A DNA stretch of 64,000 nucleotides from Oligoflexia bacterium (GCA_015231955.1 JADGAN010000023.1:1-64000); one strand, 5' to 3'; counted from the stretch's first letter, positions 18,778 through 27,908 are shown. Program-made: numbers and translations. Notes: generated by a model from the letters alone, not told the origin.

Positions 18778-19575
18778 ATGAAGAAAAATTATTCAAAAGC
18801 AATTGTTATCTCCTTATGTCTTGCCTTTGCCTCTTTGGCAATGGTTGTCTCTTGTAGCCGAGGTGGTTCAACAAACTTTAAGACCGACGACGATCGTGCT
18901 CTATACTCGATGGGGATTATGTTTGGTGGTCGAATGGCAGACTTAAGGCTAACTGACAAAGAGCTTGATTTCTTGATCCAAGGGATCAGGGATGCTGCTC
19001 AGAGCAAAAAGCCTGCAGTAGATATCAAAGATTATCAACAAAAAATTCGCTCACTCTTTGATGAAAGATTAAAAAAACAGTCTGAAATCACTCGTAAAGA
19101 GGGTACTACATTCTTAGAAGATTTCATCAAAAAAGAGGGGGCAACGAAAACAGCTTCCGGCCTTGCCTATAAAATTCTAACTCCAGGAACAGGCAAGACT
19201 CCTGCTGAAAGCGATGTGGTTGAAGTTCACTATAAAGGAACATTGATCAATGGCACCGTTTTTGATTCATCTTATGAAAGAAACGAAAAAGTAACTTTTG
19301 CTCTAAATCGTGTTATTAAAGGCTGGACTGAAGGCCTACAACTCATTAAAGAGGGTGGAAAGGTCAAGTTAGTTATTCCTTCTGAATTAGCGTATGGCGA
19401 TCATGGTGCTCCTCCTAAAATTCCTGGTGGAGCAACCCTTGTTTTTGAAATTGAACTCTTTAAGATTACTAATGCTGCTTCTCCAGAAGCTCCTGCTGTG
19501 GCCCCACAAGATAAGGCAGAAACTCCATCAGAGTCAGAAGAGCAACCAAAGAAAGGCAAGAAAAAGCAAGGATAA
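18778..19575 (+). CDS. FKBP-type peptidyl-prolyl isomerase lipoprotein
   Basis: A 265-residue protein with a signal peptide and a lipobox-like AMVVSC. It is laid out like Mip/FkpA: an N-terminal helical dimerisation region (about 35-115) followed by the FKBP domain (about 120-225), recognised from VEVHYKGTLINGTVFDSS, GWTEGLQL, IPSELAYGDHG and PGGATLVFEIEL. The tail is Pro/Ala/Lys-rich. It should speed folding of exported proteins in the periplasm or at the outer membrane. A strong ribosome site (AAAGGAAAGGG) precedes the ATG, and a bidirectional terminator follows the stop codon. Confidence 0.93.
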   Translation: MKKNYSKAIVISLCLAFASLAMVVSCSRGGSTNFKTDDDRALYSMGIMFGGRMADLRLTDKELDFLIQGIRDAAQSKKPAVDIKDYQQKIRSLFDERLKKQSEITRKEGTTFLEDFIKKEGATKTASGLAYKILTPGTGKTPAESDVVEVHYKGTLINGTVFDSSYERNEKVTFALNRVIKGWTEGLQLIKEGGKVKLVIPSELAYGDHGAPPKIPGGATLVFEIELFKITNAASPEAPAVAPQDKAETPSESEEQPKKGKKKQG

Positions 19576-19587
19576 TTTTTTTCAATT

Positions 19588-19624
19588 AAAAAAGGCCAAA
19601 TTAATAATTAATTTGGCCTTTTTT
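19588..19624. terminator. Bidirectional rho-independent terminator
   Basis: A perfect 37-nt inverted repeat: six A, GGCC, an AT-rich centre, GGCC, six T. Arms are 18 nt around position 19606. Because it has A-runs on one side and T-runs on the other, it can end transcripts from both the FKBP gene (+) and the convergent metalloprotease gene (-). Confidence 0.9.
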
Positions 19625-19643
19625 ATTACAATGAAATTACAAT

Positions 19644-20492
19644 TTATGGCTTATACCAGCAAAGAGGTCTTAGACCAATTTTTTGTCCATTAGCAGTTGT
19701 ACAAGTTCCAGTGTTTACATTTGTGTTACTTACATCTTCTTCTTTATCCACTTCGCATAGAGCTCCTGCAAAGTAAGTATCAAGACGGCACTGAGCAGCT
19801 GGATGAGCATCATTTGTTCTAGTCACAACAGTTCTATCTGGAGTTGAAAACTCAATCGCTCGTCCTCTACTTAACGCTACAAAGAGGTCTCCAACCGATT
19901 TACCGGCCATAGCACTTCTTTTGCAAATTGCAGCGTCTAAAATATTAGGATGAGCTTCATCACACGCCTTTTGTACAGCTACAGGAACGTTAAGAGCAGC
20001 TACAACTGCTACGTTATCATCAAACTCGAAATATCTCCTTAAGCATTTCAGCGAAGAAAAATAGTCTGATTGCCCTTCATTGCTGGCCCATGTATTATAG
20101 CGAATTTTAGGAGCGCCACCAATATGGTGTCCTAATTCATGGCAAACTACTAATGCAAAACCATCTGGAGTGACTGTTTCATGTCTTGCAAGCCCACCAA
20201 ACATTGCAACATTCCAAGTATTGCCAGATCTTGAAGCGTAAGCATTCACTGTGCCATCATCCCAATTCCTATTAACGACAAGTTTTCCACCTTTTGCACT
20301 AACTATCGGAACATAAATTGTCTCTACATCAGTGATAACTTTGTTAAACACCTCTTTCGTGATGTTGGCATTTTTTACACCCACAGGAATATTGAGCCCA
20401 TTTTCTTCAACAAATCGTTGATCCACTTTTGCTGTAACAACATTTGAAGCAAGTAGCGCTGTGAAAATAAAACTAGCATAAACTTTTTTCAT
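19644..20492 (-). CDS. Secreted HEXXH metalloprotease-like protein
   Basis: A 282-residue protein with a clear N-terminal signal peptide (cleavage likely after NVVTAK or nearby). The zinc-binding HELGHH lies in ALVVCHELGHHIGG. A candidate third ligand glutamate is in ASNEGQSDYFSS, resembling the gluzincin Glu-x-x-x-Asp arrangement of M48-like peptidases. Several cysteines suggest disulfides in the periplasm or outside. I do not recognise the exact family. Substrate unknown. The start ATG has AGGAGG upstream. It converges with the FKBP gene and is one of six exported hydrolases in this window. Confidence 0.78.
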   Translation of the reverse strand: MKKVYASFIFTALLASNVVTAKVDQRFVEENGLNIPVGVKNANITKEVFNKVITDVETIYVPIVSAKGGKLVVNRNWDDGTVNAYASRSGNTWNVAMFGGLARHETVTPDGFALVVCHELGHHIGGAPKIRYNTWASNEGQSDYFSSLKCLRRYFEFDDNVAVVAALNVPVAVQKACDEAHPNILDAAICKRSAMAGKSVGDLFVALSRGRAIEFSTPDRTVVTRTNDAHPAAQCRLDTYFAGALCEVDKEEDVSNTNVNTGTCTTANGQKIGLRPLCWYKP

Positions 20493-20783
20493 TAAATACT
20501 CCTCCTTGAGTTTTTAGAAAAACACTTAACTCTTCTCCATAAGATAATTTTCAACTCTATTAAAAAAAAAGTCTAACTATTGATCATTATTGTAAGGAAA
20601 TGTTGGCCTTCACTATTTAAAAGCGTAGACATTTGTTATGATTGGAAATTTTTCACTCTCTAATAAAATTTATTTTTAAATTTTCACAACATTATATGGA
20701 ATTTTCTGCCTATTACATTATGATACTATTTCATTGTCTGCATTCCAGAACTATAATTAAAGTTATCTTAAAAGATAATTAAC

Positions 20784-21263
20784 ATGGATATTAAAATGCT
20801 ACAGACTACACTTTTTCTAATTATCACTTTTACTTTCCTTACCTTCAATAACAGCTATGCGCTTGCTGCCTATAAAAATTCAACAATAAAGGTTGAAAAA
20901 GAACTTCGCTCTCAAGCAACGGCAGTAGCAACACCATCTACTTCATTTAGTCCTTTTGTGATCTCTATCTTTGACAATAAAATCAATGTCGTCTCGCCTA
21001 AAGTAGAGACATCAGAAGTACAAATTATTATTATTAATAAAACGATGGTCAAGTTGGCCGCAAAGATCGATACTGCGATCACAAGTAATAACAATCCCTT
21101 ACATTTTCTACTGTATCCAAATTCAAAAAACACCCTTAGTTATCATTGGAAAAGCAGAAGTGGAAAAACAGAAAAACTATTTTTTGTTCCGCTAGCTCCT
21201 GCACTACAGGAAGTAGAATTATCTTTTGGAAAAGAAAGCTATGATGTCCCCTCAAAAGAATAA
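20784..21263 (+). CDS. Small exported protein, unknown function
   Basis: A 159-residue protein with an N-terminal hydrophobic signal sequence (LFLIITFTFLTFNNSYALA). The mature part is predicted to be mostly beta-structured (VQIIIINKTMVKLAA, HFLLYPNSKNTLSYHWKS) with no cysteine and no recognised motif. Its 3' end overlaps the metallophosphoesterase start by 23 nt in another frame, so the two genes are probably cotranscribed and perhaps translationally coupled. No family recognised. Confidence 0.62.
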   Translation: MDIKMLQTTLFLIITFTFLTFNNSYALAAYKNSTIKVEKELRSQATAVATPSTSFSPFVISIFDNKINVVSPKVETSEVQIIIINKTMVKLAAKIDTAITSNNNPLHFLLYPNSKNTLSYHWKSRSGKTEKLFFVPLAPALQEVELSFGKESYDVPSKE

Positions 21264-22404
21264 AATTGTTTTAGTTGTATCAGACCTACATCTCGGTGCA
21301 GGTCATTTGGTTAACAGCAGGAAGAATCTACTCGAAGATTTTGATTTCGATCAAGAATTTTCTGAATTTATCGACTATCATTCTTCGGAAAGCTATTACG
21401 ATACCGAAGTAGAACTGATTATCAATGGTGATTTTTTAGATTTCCTTGCCATTCCTTTTGTCCCGTACTTCGATGATGAATACTGGAAGGAATCTGCTTC
21501 TATCGAAAAATTAAAACTTATCATTTCAGCTCATCAATTGGTCTTTAATAAATTAAAAAATTTCCTCCTCTGTCCAAATAAAAAGATTGTCTATCTCTTT
21601 GGCAATCATGATGCAGAGATGTTGTTTCCCAGAGTGCGTGAGTATTTTATTAAAACTATAATGCCAGAGCAATTTTCTCTGGAAAATCGGCCTCATTTAC
21701 TAATTTTCCCTTTAGAGCACAACCGCTACTCCCCACTTAGTTCTATTTTAATCAAACATGGACACGACTATGAATCTGCTCATTCATTTAAAATTGGAAA
21801 ATCCATTATTAAAGGAAGTTCTGGTGAACTTTACTTTCGTCCACCTTGGGGGGTTTATTATGTTACTAGAGTATTGAATCGCTTTAAAGATGAAAGACGT
21901 TTTATTAATGCCATCCGGCCTATAAGAACTTTCGTTATCTATGGAATCATCTTTGATACACTTTTTACACTTAGATTCATCTTTGCCAATATTTACTATT
22001 TCATCATGGTTATTTTTTTGAGTATGTTTCGCCAAAAGAAGAAATTAAAATTGAATTATTTACAACTCCTCAAGAAAAGTTTCAATGAAACAAAACTTTT
22101 TCAAGATTATGAATCACTCACAAAAGAAGAATTCATCAAAGATCCTCAGTTAAAAATTCTCATTGTAGGACACACCCATATTCCTGTTTTTCGCACTTTT
22201 GCCGACGGTACTTCTTTTATCAATACTGGTAGCTGGGTTCGCATGTTTCACCTGGATTTTTCCCGCAGGCAAGATGGTCACAGACTTACTTATGCCCAAA
22301 TTACAATTGAACCCGATGAAAATGATTTTGGAAAAATATTAGATCACAATCTCTTTGTGTGGGAGGGAAATCGCAATCTCCCCTATGCAAAATTCAATCT
22401 CTAA
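21241..22404 (+). CDS. Calcineurin-like metallophosphoesterase
   Basis: A 387-residue protein with all five metallophosphoesterase motifs: SDLHLGAG, INGDFLDF, FGNHDAEM, IKHGHDYE and VGHTHIP. A hydrophobic segment (FVIYGIIFDTLFTLRFIFANIYYFI, about residues 225-255) interrupts the domain and suggests membrane association. The overall form resembles LpxH-like UDP-diacylglucosamine hydrolases, but it is much longer. The ATG at 21241 is preferred; a TTG five codons upstream is open. It overlaps the preceding exported-protein gene. Substrate unknown. Confidence 0.85.
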   Translation: MMSPQKNKIVLVVSDLHLGAGHLVNSRKNLLEDFDFDQEFSEFIDYHSSESYYDTEVELIINGDFLDFLAIPFVPYFDDEYWKESASIEKLKLIISAHQLVFNKLKNFLLCPNKKIVYLFGNHDAEMLFPRVREYFIKTIMPEQFSLENRPHLLIFPLEHNRYSPLSSILIKHGHDYESAHSFKIGKSIIKGSSGELYFRPPWGVYYVTRVLNRFKDERRFINAIRPIRTFVIYGIIFDTLFTLRFIFANIYYFIMVIFLSMFRQKKKLKLNYLQLLKKSFNETKLFQDYESLTKEEFIKDPQLKILIVGHTHIPVFRTFADGTSFINTGSWVRMFHLDFSRRQDGHRLTYAQITIEPDENDFGKILDHNLFVWEGNRNLPYAKFNL

Positions 22405-22418
22405 TTAATGTCTGAACG

Positions 22419-22919
22419 TTAAAATTTAAAACATAATTCCATATAAAATTCACCATGAGCACTAATGATGGGAATTAATACTACAGTGGTATCTATAGGA
22501 TAGGATATCGTATGTCCCTGTCCACTGATTGTCGATGGAATTGTCATATCTAACGAATATCCCAATGCTTTTAAATCTCTCTTAGCATTGCCTAATATCA
22601 TGTTAGAAATTTCTGCCCCAGTATCCGAGATAGCATCACTATATTCGGTAAACGATTCCATCAACATAGCATTTGCTATTTTAACATACGTCGACATTGG
22701 CCAAGAAATAACCATCATCCCTCGAATAGGGCCATCTCCTTCTTTGCCTTCATACATGCCAGTAAGCCCAATTACAGCACTTATATCCCCTCTCGGCCGT
22801 TGATCTTTTTTGATAGAAGGCTTTCCTGCTTCAATCTTCGTTGCGATCATTGTCTCAAAAATGACCTTCGATGCCTGAACAAAGGGCCTGGAGAATTCAA
22901 TAAATCTTTGTGCACCCAT
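22419..22919 (-). CDS. cheX: CheX-type CheY-P phosphatase
   Basis: A 166-residue protein of the CheC/CheX/FliY family. The catalytic Glu-x-x-Asn appears in GAEISNMILGNAK, and glycine-rich strands around it (GPIRGMMVISWPM, HTISYPIDTTVVLIPI) fit the CheX fold. CheX dimers dephosphorylate CheY-P. The ATG at 22919 has GGAG 9 nt upstream; the upstream TTG in frame overlaps that site. It is the last gene of a three-gene minus-strand cluster after cheY and the HPt-like gene, which supports a role in resetting that CheY. It converges with the metallophosphoesterase gene 14 nt away. Confidence 0.85.
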   Translation of the reverse strand: MGAQRFIEFSRPFVQASKVIFETMIATKIEAGKPSIKKDQRPRGDISAVIGLTGMYEGKEGDGPIRGMMVISWPMSTYVKIANAMLMESFTEYSDAISDTGAEISNMILGNAKRDLKALGYSLDMTIPSTISGQGHTISYPIDTTVVLIPIISAHGEFYMELCFKF

Positions 22920-22956
22920 GATCTTTCTCTCCAAAGGCTAGTAAATCTGATTGCCG

Positions 22957-23454
22957 CTAAAAACCCAAACTTTTCATAATATCGTCAATTGAAGCTTGGC
23001 TTAGCTCTTTCTCTTTTTGACTAGCACATAAATTATTACTAATATCCACACTTTTAAATTTTTCTGAAAGCCATTTCAACCTTGTAATAAATGCCTGCGT
23101 GTTCATACCCTGTAAAACATTGCGATCACCTGTGCGCAGATGTTTAACCATCTTTTCCAAAATATAAACGGCATCAAAAAGTACTGCTACCACCACCTGC
23201 AGAAGTTTTTCGTCTTTTACCTGTGCGGCCTTGATTCCAATTATTTTTCCAAGCTCACAAAAAGAACAAATTTCTGCAGCATTAAAAGACCGAGCACTGC
23301 CTCGAATTCTATCGATTACCTGCCCGAAATGATCAAATTTATCAAGCTTGGCAACATCCGCTTCTAGTTCTACAAGAATGGTATCGAGTTCTCCTATGAG
23401 CATTGTCGTCTCATCACAAAACTCTTTTAATAATTCTTCTGTTTCGTTGCTCAT
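22957..23454 (-). CDS. HPt-like helical protein with CheZ-like C-terminal peptide
   Basis: A 165-residue all-helical protein between cheY and cheX. Residues 41-72 read like a CheA/HPt core (IRGSARSF, then AAEICSFCELGKIIG), but the phospho-histidine position is aspartate (D48 before RIRGSA). The same helix contains D41-x-x-x-Q45 in DHFGQVIDR, similar to the Asp/Gln catalytic pair of CheZ. The extreme C-terminus, SIDDIMKSLGF, closely resembles the CheY-binding tail of CheZ (VDDLLDSLGF in E. coli). A Pro-poor linker joins them. I infer a CheY-binding protein, perhaps a phosphatase. The ATG at 23454 is chosen; an earlier ATG at 23505 overlaps cheY. Confidence 0.7.
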   Translation of the reverse strand: MSNETEELLKEFCDETTMLIGELDTILVELEADVAKLDKFDHFGQVIDRIRGSARSFNAAEICSFCELGKIIGIKAAQVKDEKLLQVVVAVLFDAVYILEKMVKHLRTGDRNVLQGMNTQAFITRLKWLSEKFKSVDISNNLCASQKEKELSQASIDDIMKSLGF

Positions 23455-23501
23455 ACTTTTTATTCCAAATTCACATGGATGATAAAAACCCAAGGCATCT
23501 A

Positions 23502-23915
23502 TCAAGCAGCTGCAGCTCTTTTGGCAAAAATTTTATCAATTTTTTCTTTTAATACTTGTGCTGAAAATGGCTTAACAATAAAATTATCCACACCGGCCTT
23601 AACTGCGGTCATCACATTTCCTTGCTCAGCTTCGGCAGTAATCATGAGAAAAGGAATATTCTTATGGGCATCATTGGCCTTAATAAGCTTCAAAAATTCT
23701 AGACCATTAACATCTGGCATATTCCAGTCGGAGAGAATAAACTCTACTGGCTCTCCTAATTTGTGAGCCGATTCTATTGCCTCAATGGCCTTACGCCCAT
23801 CTTCTGCCTCAATGATATTTTTGAACCCAAGTTGTGTTAGCATATTCTTGATAATTTTTCTCATTGTAGACATATCGTCTACGATTAAAACTTTCATGTT
23901 AGGTTTATATGACAT
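23502..23915 (-). CDS. cheY: Chemotaxis response regulator CheY
   Basis: A 137-residue single-domain receiver very close to CheY: VLIVDDMSTMRKIIKNML, LSDWNMPDVNGLEFL (phospho-Asp), MITAEAEQ (Thr switch), and FIVKPFSA (Lys). A short AKRAAAA tail follows. CheY-P binds the flagellar switch. The ATG has GGGAGG upstream. It is first in a cheY-HPt-like-cheX cluster. No CheA, CheW, receptor or flagellar gene is in the window. Confidence 0.94.
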   Translation of the reverse strand: MSYKPNMKVLIVDDMSTMRKIIKNMLTQLGFKNIIEAEDGRKAIEAIESAHKLGEPVEFILSDWNMPDVNGLEFLKLIKANDAHKNIPFLMITAEAEQGNVMTAVKAGVDNFIVKPFSAQVLKEKIDKIFAKRAAAA

Positions 23916-24119
23916 ATGGATCCTCCCGTATTAAAATTAAGTTCTCAAAACCCCCAAATATACTCCATTCAGTGTTTTTGAGTTTTACTCCCACAACTTT
24001 TCGCCAAAAAAAAAATAAAATTTAATCTTTTTGTACAACTTTTTAAAAGTTTCCATTTACATAAAAATTTTTTTGTAATTTTAATAGGTTACAAAGTTTG
24101 TTTTAGCCAAAGAAGTCGT

Positions 24120-25058
24120 TCAAGATAGATTTTGACAGTAGATAGCAATTTGATCCATCAAAACACGCACTCTAGTGGGAATACTTCTTTCTTCAACATA
24201 GGCAATACTAATCGCATTCAACAATTTCTTAGAACTACCAGGAAAAATATGTAATTCGTGCCCTTCAACTTCCAATTTTTTTACATGGTGATATGGCAGC
24301 ACTCCTACTCCCATCCCACAAATAATCATTTTTGCGATTCCTTGCACATCCATCATTATTGATTTCAGAGAGGGCCGAATCCAATTTTGCTTATTATAAT
24401 GAAAATTAAACCAAGCAAGAATTAATGGAGCATGGGAGGCATAATCGATATAGGCAAGTGACTCAAAAAAAGTTTTTTCATCCTCTGTTTTATAACTTTT
24501 CTGTGATTGTGAAAGGTTTTCCATGTACTCTTTCGAGCAACAAAGGCACAACGCTTCGTCATAAATTTTAGAAATTTTAATGGCCTTATCCATCGGTAAA
24601 TCATCAACAATGGCAAAATCCAAGTCACCAGTTAAAAGTGCCTGATCCATCTCCGATGCCAGACCATATCTTATTGAATAACTCACCAAAGTATGCCTTT
24701 TCGCAAAGTCCACTAATAGAGGGATAATGAAATTGTTGCCAAACTCAATAGGGAGTCCTATCGCAATATTCCCACTAAGCACGCTCTCTGTGCCCTTAAG
24801 ATTCATTAATGCCTGCTCAATATGATTTAGTCCCACTGAACACTGCCGATAAAGCGTAAGTGCTGCTTGTGTGGGCACTGGCCGTTGCTTAATGCGATCA
24901 AAAAGAGTCACATCTAACATATCCTCTAAAACTTTGATATGCTGGCTCACTCCCGATTGAGTCATATGTAACTCTTCGGCTGCCTTAGTCATACTGCGAT
25001 TGCGACAAACGCTCTCAAAGATTCTTAAATGATTTAGATTAATCTTATCGATCAACAT
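24120..25058 (-). CDS. LysR-family transcriptional regulator
   Basis: A 312-residue protein. The N-terminal winged helix-turn-helix is plain (INLNHLRIFESVCRN, MTKAAEELHMTQSGVSQHIKVLEDML, LFDR), followed by a two-lobed periplasmic-binding-like effector domain. The open frame begins 30 codons earlier, but the ATG at 25058 has AAGGAG about 10 nt upstream and starts at the usual place for LysR proteins. It lies 37 nt after gmhB on the same strand. LysR regulators usually control a divergent or nearby gene; no such target is clear here. Confidence 0.92.
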   Translation of the reverse strand: MLIDKINLNHLRIFESVCRNRSMTKAAEELHMTQSGVSQHIKVLEDMLDVTLFDRIKQRPVPTQAALTLYRQCSVGLNHIEQALMNLKGTESVLSGNIAIGLPIEFGNNFIIPLLVDFAKRHTLVSYSIRYGLASEMDQALLTGDLDFAIVDDLPMDKAIKISKIYDEALCLCCSKEYMENLSQSQKSYKTEDEKTFFESLAYIDYASHAPLILAWFNFHYNKQNWIRPSLKSIMMDVQGIAKMIICGMGVGVLPYHHVKKLEVEGHELHIFPGSSKKLLNAISIAYVEERSIPTRVRVLMDQIAIYCQNLS

Positions 25059-25095
25059 TGCCGGCCACTCCTTGTGGGGGTAACTTAAATTTAGC

Positions 25096-25653
25096 TTAAC
25101 TCCAATGGTGAATAATAATATATTGCAACAGCAAGCGCAGGTCTGCAAAAATGATCTTTTTATCCCCTCCGCCTAGCGAGTAGTCCCCTTGAATTAAATA
25201 GCTCTTGATCCCTTGGTGCTCAATAACATCAGAAAGCTTATCTCCAATCATGATCGAGCGATCTAAATCGAGTTGTAGATCTTTTGCTGCCTGAAAAAAC
25301 ATTCCGGGATGGGGCTTTCGCCAATCACTCTCTTTGAGGTAAGAACCTATTCCTTTGGTAGGGTGATAAGGGCAGTAGTACCAGCAATCAACTTTTACCG
25401 CTAAAGCAGCGAGCAAGTGATCTATATGCTGATGCATACGAATACAATCGCTCTCTGTAAAAAGGCCACGGGCAATACCTGATTGATTAGTGGCCACTAC
25501 CACGGCCCATCCCGCTCTTTGTGCGTGTTGGATAATCTCTACAACTCCCTCCATTAAAACCACCTTATCAGGATCATGAAGGTAAGGAACATCCTTAATC
25601 AAAACACCATCTCTATCTAAAAAGAGTGCTGGCTTTAAGCCTTCCACAGTCAT
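25096..25653 (-). CDS. gmhB: D-glycero-D-manno-heptose bisphosphate phosphatase-like (HAD-IIIA)
   Basis: A 185-residue HAD phosphatase of the histidinol/GmhB group. Motif I is FLDRDGVLIKD, motif II ATNQSGIARGLF, then YYCPYHPTKG, RKPHPGMF (Lys motif) and MIGDKLSDV (motif III). GmhB prepares ADP-heptose for lipopolysaccharide core. The zinc loop looks incomplete: the first Cys-Pro-x-His is present, but the usual Cys-x-Cys before RKP is replaced by KESDW. That fits the variant HAD phosphatases that lack the structural zinc, so substrate specificity is less certain. TAGGAG lies upstream of the ATG. Confidence 0.85.
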   Translation of the reverse strand: MTVEGLKPALFLDRDGVLIKDVPYLHDPDKVVLMEGVVEIIQHAQRAGWAVVVATNQSGIARGLFTESDCIRMHQHIDHLLAALAVKVDCWYYCPYHPTKGIGSYLKESDWRKPHPGMFFQAAKDLQLDLDRSIMIGDKLSDVIEHQGIKSYLIQGDYSLGGGDKKIIFADLRLLLQYIIIHHWS

Positions 25654-25762
25654 AATCGCTCCTATCTTTTCTATCCTTACTAATTTTTGTTGACCTTACC
25701 TTCTCGCTTAAATTAAAACTATTTCTGATAATCATACTCATTTGTTACAAGTAGCTCATAAA

Positions 25763-26707
25763 ATGCAAACTAGTTCATTTACTTTTAGTGTAATGCTCCT
25801 CCTTTCAATCCTTTTGCTGGCAACCACCTCTTGTCAAAACATCTCCACTCCTCCCGATGAATCTAAATCTGAAAGCAAAGCGAAAAACATAGGTCTCCCT
25901 CCGCCTATGCCTACACCCACGGCCGCTCTACCCAACGAAGAGCTTACCTCTTATTGTACCGAAACACTAAAACTCCTGCCTGGAAAATTTAGCATAACAA
26001 AGCTACAACAGGCTTGTGCAAAGGTCAACAAACTCCCTGATTGCTCCTCGACCGAAGATGCTCCTATCTACCACTTTGACCGTTTGGCCAATAAATCCAA
26101 ACTAAAAATCCTAGTGATTGGAGTCGTGCATGGAGATGAGCACGCCAGTGGTAGTGTGGCCCGCTCTTGGATAGAGCGACTTATTGATATCGAACCAAGG
26201 AATAGTTGGAGAATCATTCCCATTGCCAACCCAGATGGTATGAAAGCAAACACTCGCACCAATAAAAAGGGGGTAGATCTTAACCGTAATTTTCCCTCAA
26301 AGAATTGGAATGTTGAGGCCATCTCTTACTGGAAGAAAAGTAGCAATAAAGACCCTCGCCGCTTTCCCGGCAAATCTGCCGCGAGTGAGAAAGAGACTAT
26401 CTGCCTTATGAAGCAAATTAGCGACTTCTCTCCACACCTGATTGTTGCCATTCACACACCGCTGGGAGTGCTCGATTTTGATGGACCGGAACTTAAGTAC
26501 CCTCAATACTCAGGGTTGCCTTGGATTCGCCTTGGAAATTTTCCGGGCAGCCTCGGACGCTTTATGTGGAAAGATCGACGTGTTCCTGTGCTTACTATTG
26601 AGCTTAAAGGGGGACAAGTCATGAAAAACATGGCCGAACTTGATCGCCTACAAGATGTCTCTGGCTTAATTGCTATCAAGGCCAACGAAAAAAATGCTAA
26701 TGATTAA
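25763..26707 (+). CDS. M14 zinc carboxypeptidase-like lipoprotein (MpaA-like)
   Basis: A 314-residue lipoprotein: a signal peptide ends in LLLATTSC and a Pro-rich spacer follows. The catalytic domain has M14 features: the zinc site His-x-x-Glu in GVVHGDEHASG, the third ligand in VAIHTPLG, the substrate-binding DLNRNFPS, and the catalytic Glu in VLTIELKGG. NPDG and NRNFP resemble murein tripeptide amidase MpaA, so a cell-wall peptide substrate is plausible, here in the periplasm. Four conserved-looking cysteines occur in the mature part. The 3' end overlaps the RlmI-like gene. Confidence 0.85.
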   Translation: MQTSSFTFSVMLLLSILLLATTSCQNISTPPDESKSESKAKNIGLPPPMPTPTAALPNEELTSYCTETLKLLPGKFSITKLQQACAKVNKLPDCSSTEDAPIYHFDRLANKSKLKILVIGVVHGDEHASGSVARSWIERLIDIEPRNSWRIIPIANPDGMKANTRTNKKGVDLNRNFPSKNWNVEAISYWKKSSNKDPRRFPGKSAASEKETICLMKQISDFSPHLIVAIHTPLGVLDFDGPELKYPQYSGLPWIRLGNFPGSLGRFMWKDRRVPVLTIELKGGQVMKNMAELDRLQDVSGLIAIKANEKNAND

Positions 26708-27908
26708 GATGATTCGAAAAGTAGAGTTGCACCCAGAAACTCAAAAAAGAGTACGTCAAGGCCACCCTTGGATCACCAAAGATTCCTTCACCGATAAATT
26801 CCCAGTAGAAGAGGACTTCCTACTCGGAGGCAATACCCTTTTTCTACATGATCCTCACCATAAATTGATAAAGGGAAGGGTGTGGAAGCACCCTTTTTTA
26901 GAAAAGAGTTTTTCTAAAGAACAATTCTCTCTAGAACTTTTCGAGCGAATATCTTGCGCAATCAAGAAAAGAATCGATTTAAATTTACAACGTGAGAGAG
27001 ACAACTTTTACTTGATCTTTTCAGAGATAGATCTACTCCCAGGTTTGAAAGTTCTCCATGTAAAGGATAAAATTTTCATCCAAATCTATGCTCTCTTTTG
27101 GGAAAAATATCGAGAAATCTTGACCGCTCATCTACAAAAAGTGCTGTGCTTATTTTGGCCGCAAAAAACCTTCTCTCTTTTCATTCAATATCGCCTGCAA
27201 AATAAAATAGATGTTAATAATCCTGCTGCAAAAGAACGCTTTATTATTAAGGAATATGGCATAGGCCTTTACTATGATCTCTCTTTAAGTGTCGATGCTG
27301 GAATCTATACCGATATGTCCTCAATCCGCCAAGAACTCCTTCCCTATTTTAGCGAGAGCCAAAATATATTAAACCTTTATGCACACACAGGTGCTTTTTC
27401 ACTCTTGGCATTAAAGTGTGGAGAAAAAAAACGAGTCGTCTCCGTTGATCTCTCTAAAAAGTATCTTAAGGCACTCGAAGAGAATTTATCTTTAAACCCA
27501 GATCTCCTCATACCCAGAGGCAACACTCACGAAAATCGCTGTACCTCTGTTGAGGAGTATCTTAGGCTTGCAATAAAAAATAAAAAAGAGTGCTTCGACC
27601 TCATCATATCAGATCCCTCCTCTTGCTCAAGTGATGGTAGTAAGCTATCTAAGGCCATTGCTTCACAAATCGATTCCCTAGCTCTTTTGCATAAGTTATT
27701 AACGGATAATGGGCACGTAATTCTTTTTCTTAACACTCACAAGATCACCCTTCACGCTTTTAAAACAAAAATTGCAAAGGCGATCGCTGCAAAAGGGATG
27801 CACTTTAGCGAAGTAAAATACCTTTCAATGAGTAAAGATTGTCCTATTAGCAAGAATTTCCCAGAAGGCAACTATATCAAAGGGGTTATTTTAAGAAAGC
27901 TCCGTTAA
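26694..27908 (+). CDS. rlmI: RlmI-like rRNA methyltransferase
   Basis: A PUA-plus-Rossmann SAM methyltransferase of the RlmI (23S rRNA m5C1962) class. The N-terminus has a PUA-like RVRQGHPWITKDSF. The SAM site is ILNLYAHTGAFSLLAL followed by VVSVDLSKKYLKALEENL, and DLIISDPSSCS takes the place of the usual DPPxF motif. About 404 residues, close to the family's 396. Three nearby ATG codons (26694, 26700, 26709) overlap or abut the M14 gene stop and the start is uncertain by a few residues. The last 18 nt overlap the convergent GT2 gene. Confidence 0.82.
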   Translation: MLMIKMIRKVELHPETQKRVRQGHPWITKDSFTDKFPVEEDFLLGGNTLFLHDPHHKLIKGRVWKHPFLEKSFSKEQFSLELFERISCAIKKRIDLNLQRERDNFYLIFSEIDLLPGLKVLHVKDKIFIQIYALFWEKYREILTAHLQKVLCLFWPQKTFSLFIQYRLQNKIDVNNPAAKERFIIKEYGIGLYYDLSLSVDAGIYTDMSSIRQELLPYFSESQNILNLYAHTGAFSLLALKCGEKKRVVSVDLSKKYLKALEENLSLNPDLLIPRGNTHENRCTSVEEYLRLAIKNKKECFDLIISDPSSCSSDGSKLSKAIASQIDSLALLHKLLTDNGHVILFLNTHKITLHAFKTKIAKAIAAKGMHFSEVKYLSMSKDCPISKNFPEGNYIKGVILRKLR

